A program made the position numbers and the translations under genes. DNA of 5,592 nucleotides from Vitreoscilla sp. (GTDB taxonomy: Bacteria; Pseudomonadota; Gammaproteobacteria; Burkholderiales; Burkholderiaceae). The stretch spans positions 1-5,592 of the forward strand of contig JACMOG010000672.1 of NCBI GenBank assembly GCA_014378125.1, given 5' to 3'. The notes under the pieces were generated by a model. It saw only the letters and a list, made by a program, of their open reading frames with translations, did not search any database and had not been told where the DNA came from. Positions 5,239 to 5,592 of this stretch are shown here, piece after piece; positions within the stretch are counted from its first letter, which is position 1; each line of letters starts with the position of its first letter.

Positions 5239-5592
5239 TCAATTTAGCCCAAGCTCGGCCACGTACGGCAGGTGATCGGACATCCGCGCCCAGCCGCCGC
5301 CGCGCGGCACCATGGTGCCTTCGCAGCGGAAGCCGCGCATGTAGATGCGGTCCAGCGAAAAAACGGGCAGGCGCGAGGGGAACGTGGGGCGCTTTGGCAC
5401 GCGCGGATCCTTGGACAGCGCCCGCGTGAGGCCGGCGGCAGCCATGGGGCTGTCGAGGCGCTCGCCCCAGTCGTTGAAGTCGCCGGCCACCAGCACCGGC
5501 TCGTCGGGCGGCAGCTCCTTGGCGATGTATTCGGCCAGCCGCTGCGCCTGGCGCATGCGGCTGGAATGCACCAGGCCGAAGTGGGCCACGAT
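5239..5592 (-). CDS. ybhP: Endonuclease/exonuclease/phosphatase family protein, YbhP-like, partial (C-terminal part)
   Basis: The last 117 residues of a protein of the endonuclease/exonuclease/phosphatase (EEP) superfamily, cut at its 5' end by the right edge of the window. The frame is open to the last base, so the GTG at 5589 is an internal valine rather than a start. Visible motifs are AHFGLVHSSRMRQAQ, the catalytic GDFNDWG, FSLDRIYMRG and the terminal SDHLPYVAEL, whose Asp-His belongs to the EEP active site. This segment aligns well with remembered E. coli YbhP: VLVAGDFNDW is shared exactly, then LDRIY and LSDHAPLSAE. Its TGA overlaps a possible TTG start of clsB and otherwise lies 35 bases before the clsB GTG, so the pair forms an operon as in E. 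coli ybhP-ybhO. The substrate of YbhP is unknown; a phosphodiesterase activity on a lipid or nucleotide is only an inference. Confidence 0.88.
   Translation of the reverse strand: MVAHFGLVHSSRMRQAQRLAEYIAKELPPDEPVLVAGDFNDWGERLDSPMAAAGLTRALSKDPRVPKRPTFPSRLPVFSLDRIYMRGFRCEGTMVPRGGGWARMSDHLPYVAELGLN

Overview
The window is very GC-rich, with G or C at almost every third codon position. Its proteins look like those of a betaproteobacterium, most likely order Burkholderiales and perhaps family Comamonadaceae. That placement is an inference from codon use and gene content, because no rRNA or other phylogenetic marker is present. It is ordinary, densely packed chromosomal DNA with six complete and two partial genes. 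I see no mobile element, CRISPR array, tRNA or rRNA, and no gap longer than about 170 bases.

Layout from left to right. (1) Bases 1-1732, minus strand, hold the start of an alkanesulfonate-utilisation (ssu) operon, read from right to left: ssuE (FMN reductase), ssuA (periplasmic sulfonate-binding protein), then the first 60 codons of a second SsuA-like protein that runs off the left edge. (2) A 131-base spacer (1733-1863) separates ssuE from a stand-alone single-domain CheY-like response regulator (1864-2238, minus), which probably starts at TTG. (3) A 170-base spacer contains a weak terminator and two dyads. It is followed by a metallo-beta-lactamase-fold DNA-ligase-associated exonuclease (2409-3425, minus). 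(4) A small DUF805 membrane protein (3424-3888, plus) diverges from the exonuclease. Their ATG codons share two bases, so no intergenic promoter space exists. (5) The DUF805 gene ends inside the end of clsB, a cardiolipin synthase on the minus strand. clsB follows the C-terminal half of a YbhP-like endonuclease/exonuclease/phosphatase protein, which is cut by the right edge.

Functionally there are two recognisable modules. The first is sulfur scavenging: SsuA captures sulfonates, and SsuE supplies reduced flavin to a monooxygenase that would be encoded to the left. The second is envelope lipid synthesis: the ybhP-clsB pair matches the Escherichia coli ybhP-ybhO arrangement. The exonuclease belongs to a predicted DNA-repair set (ATP-dependent ligase, helicase, phosphoesterase), but none of those partners is next to it here. 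I found no clearly novel system. The points most worth a second look are the overlapping divergent start codons, the exonuclease without an adjacent ligase, the tandem SsuA paralogues, and the TTG start of the response regulator.
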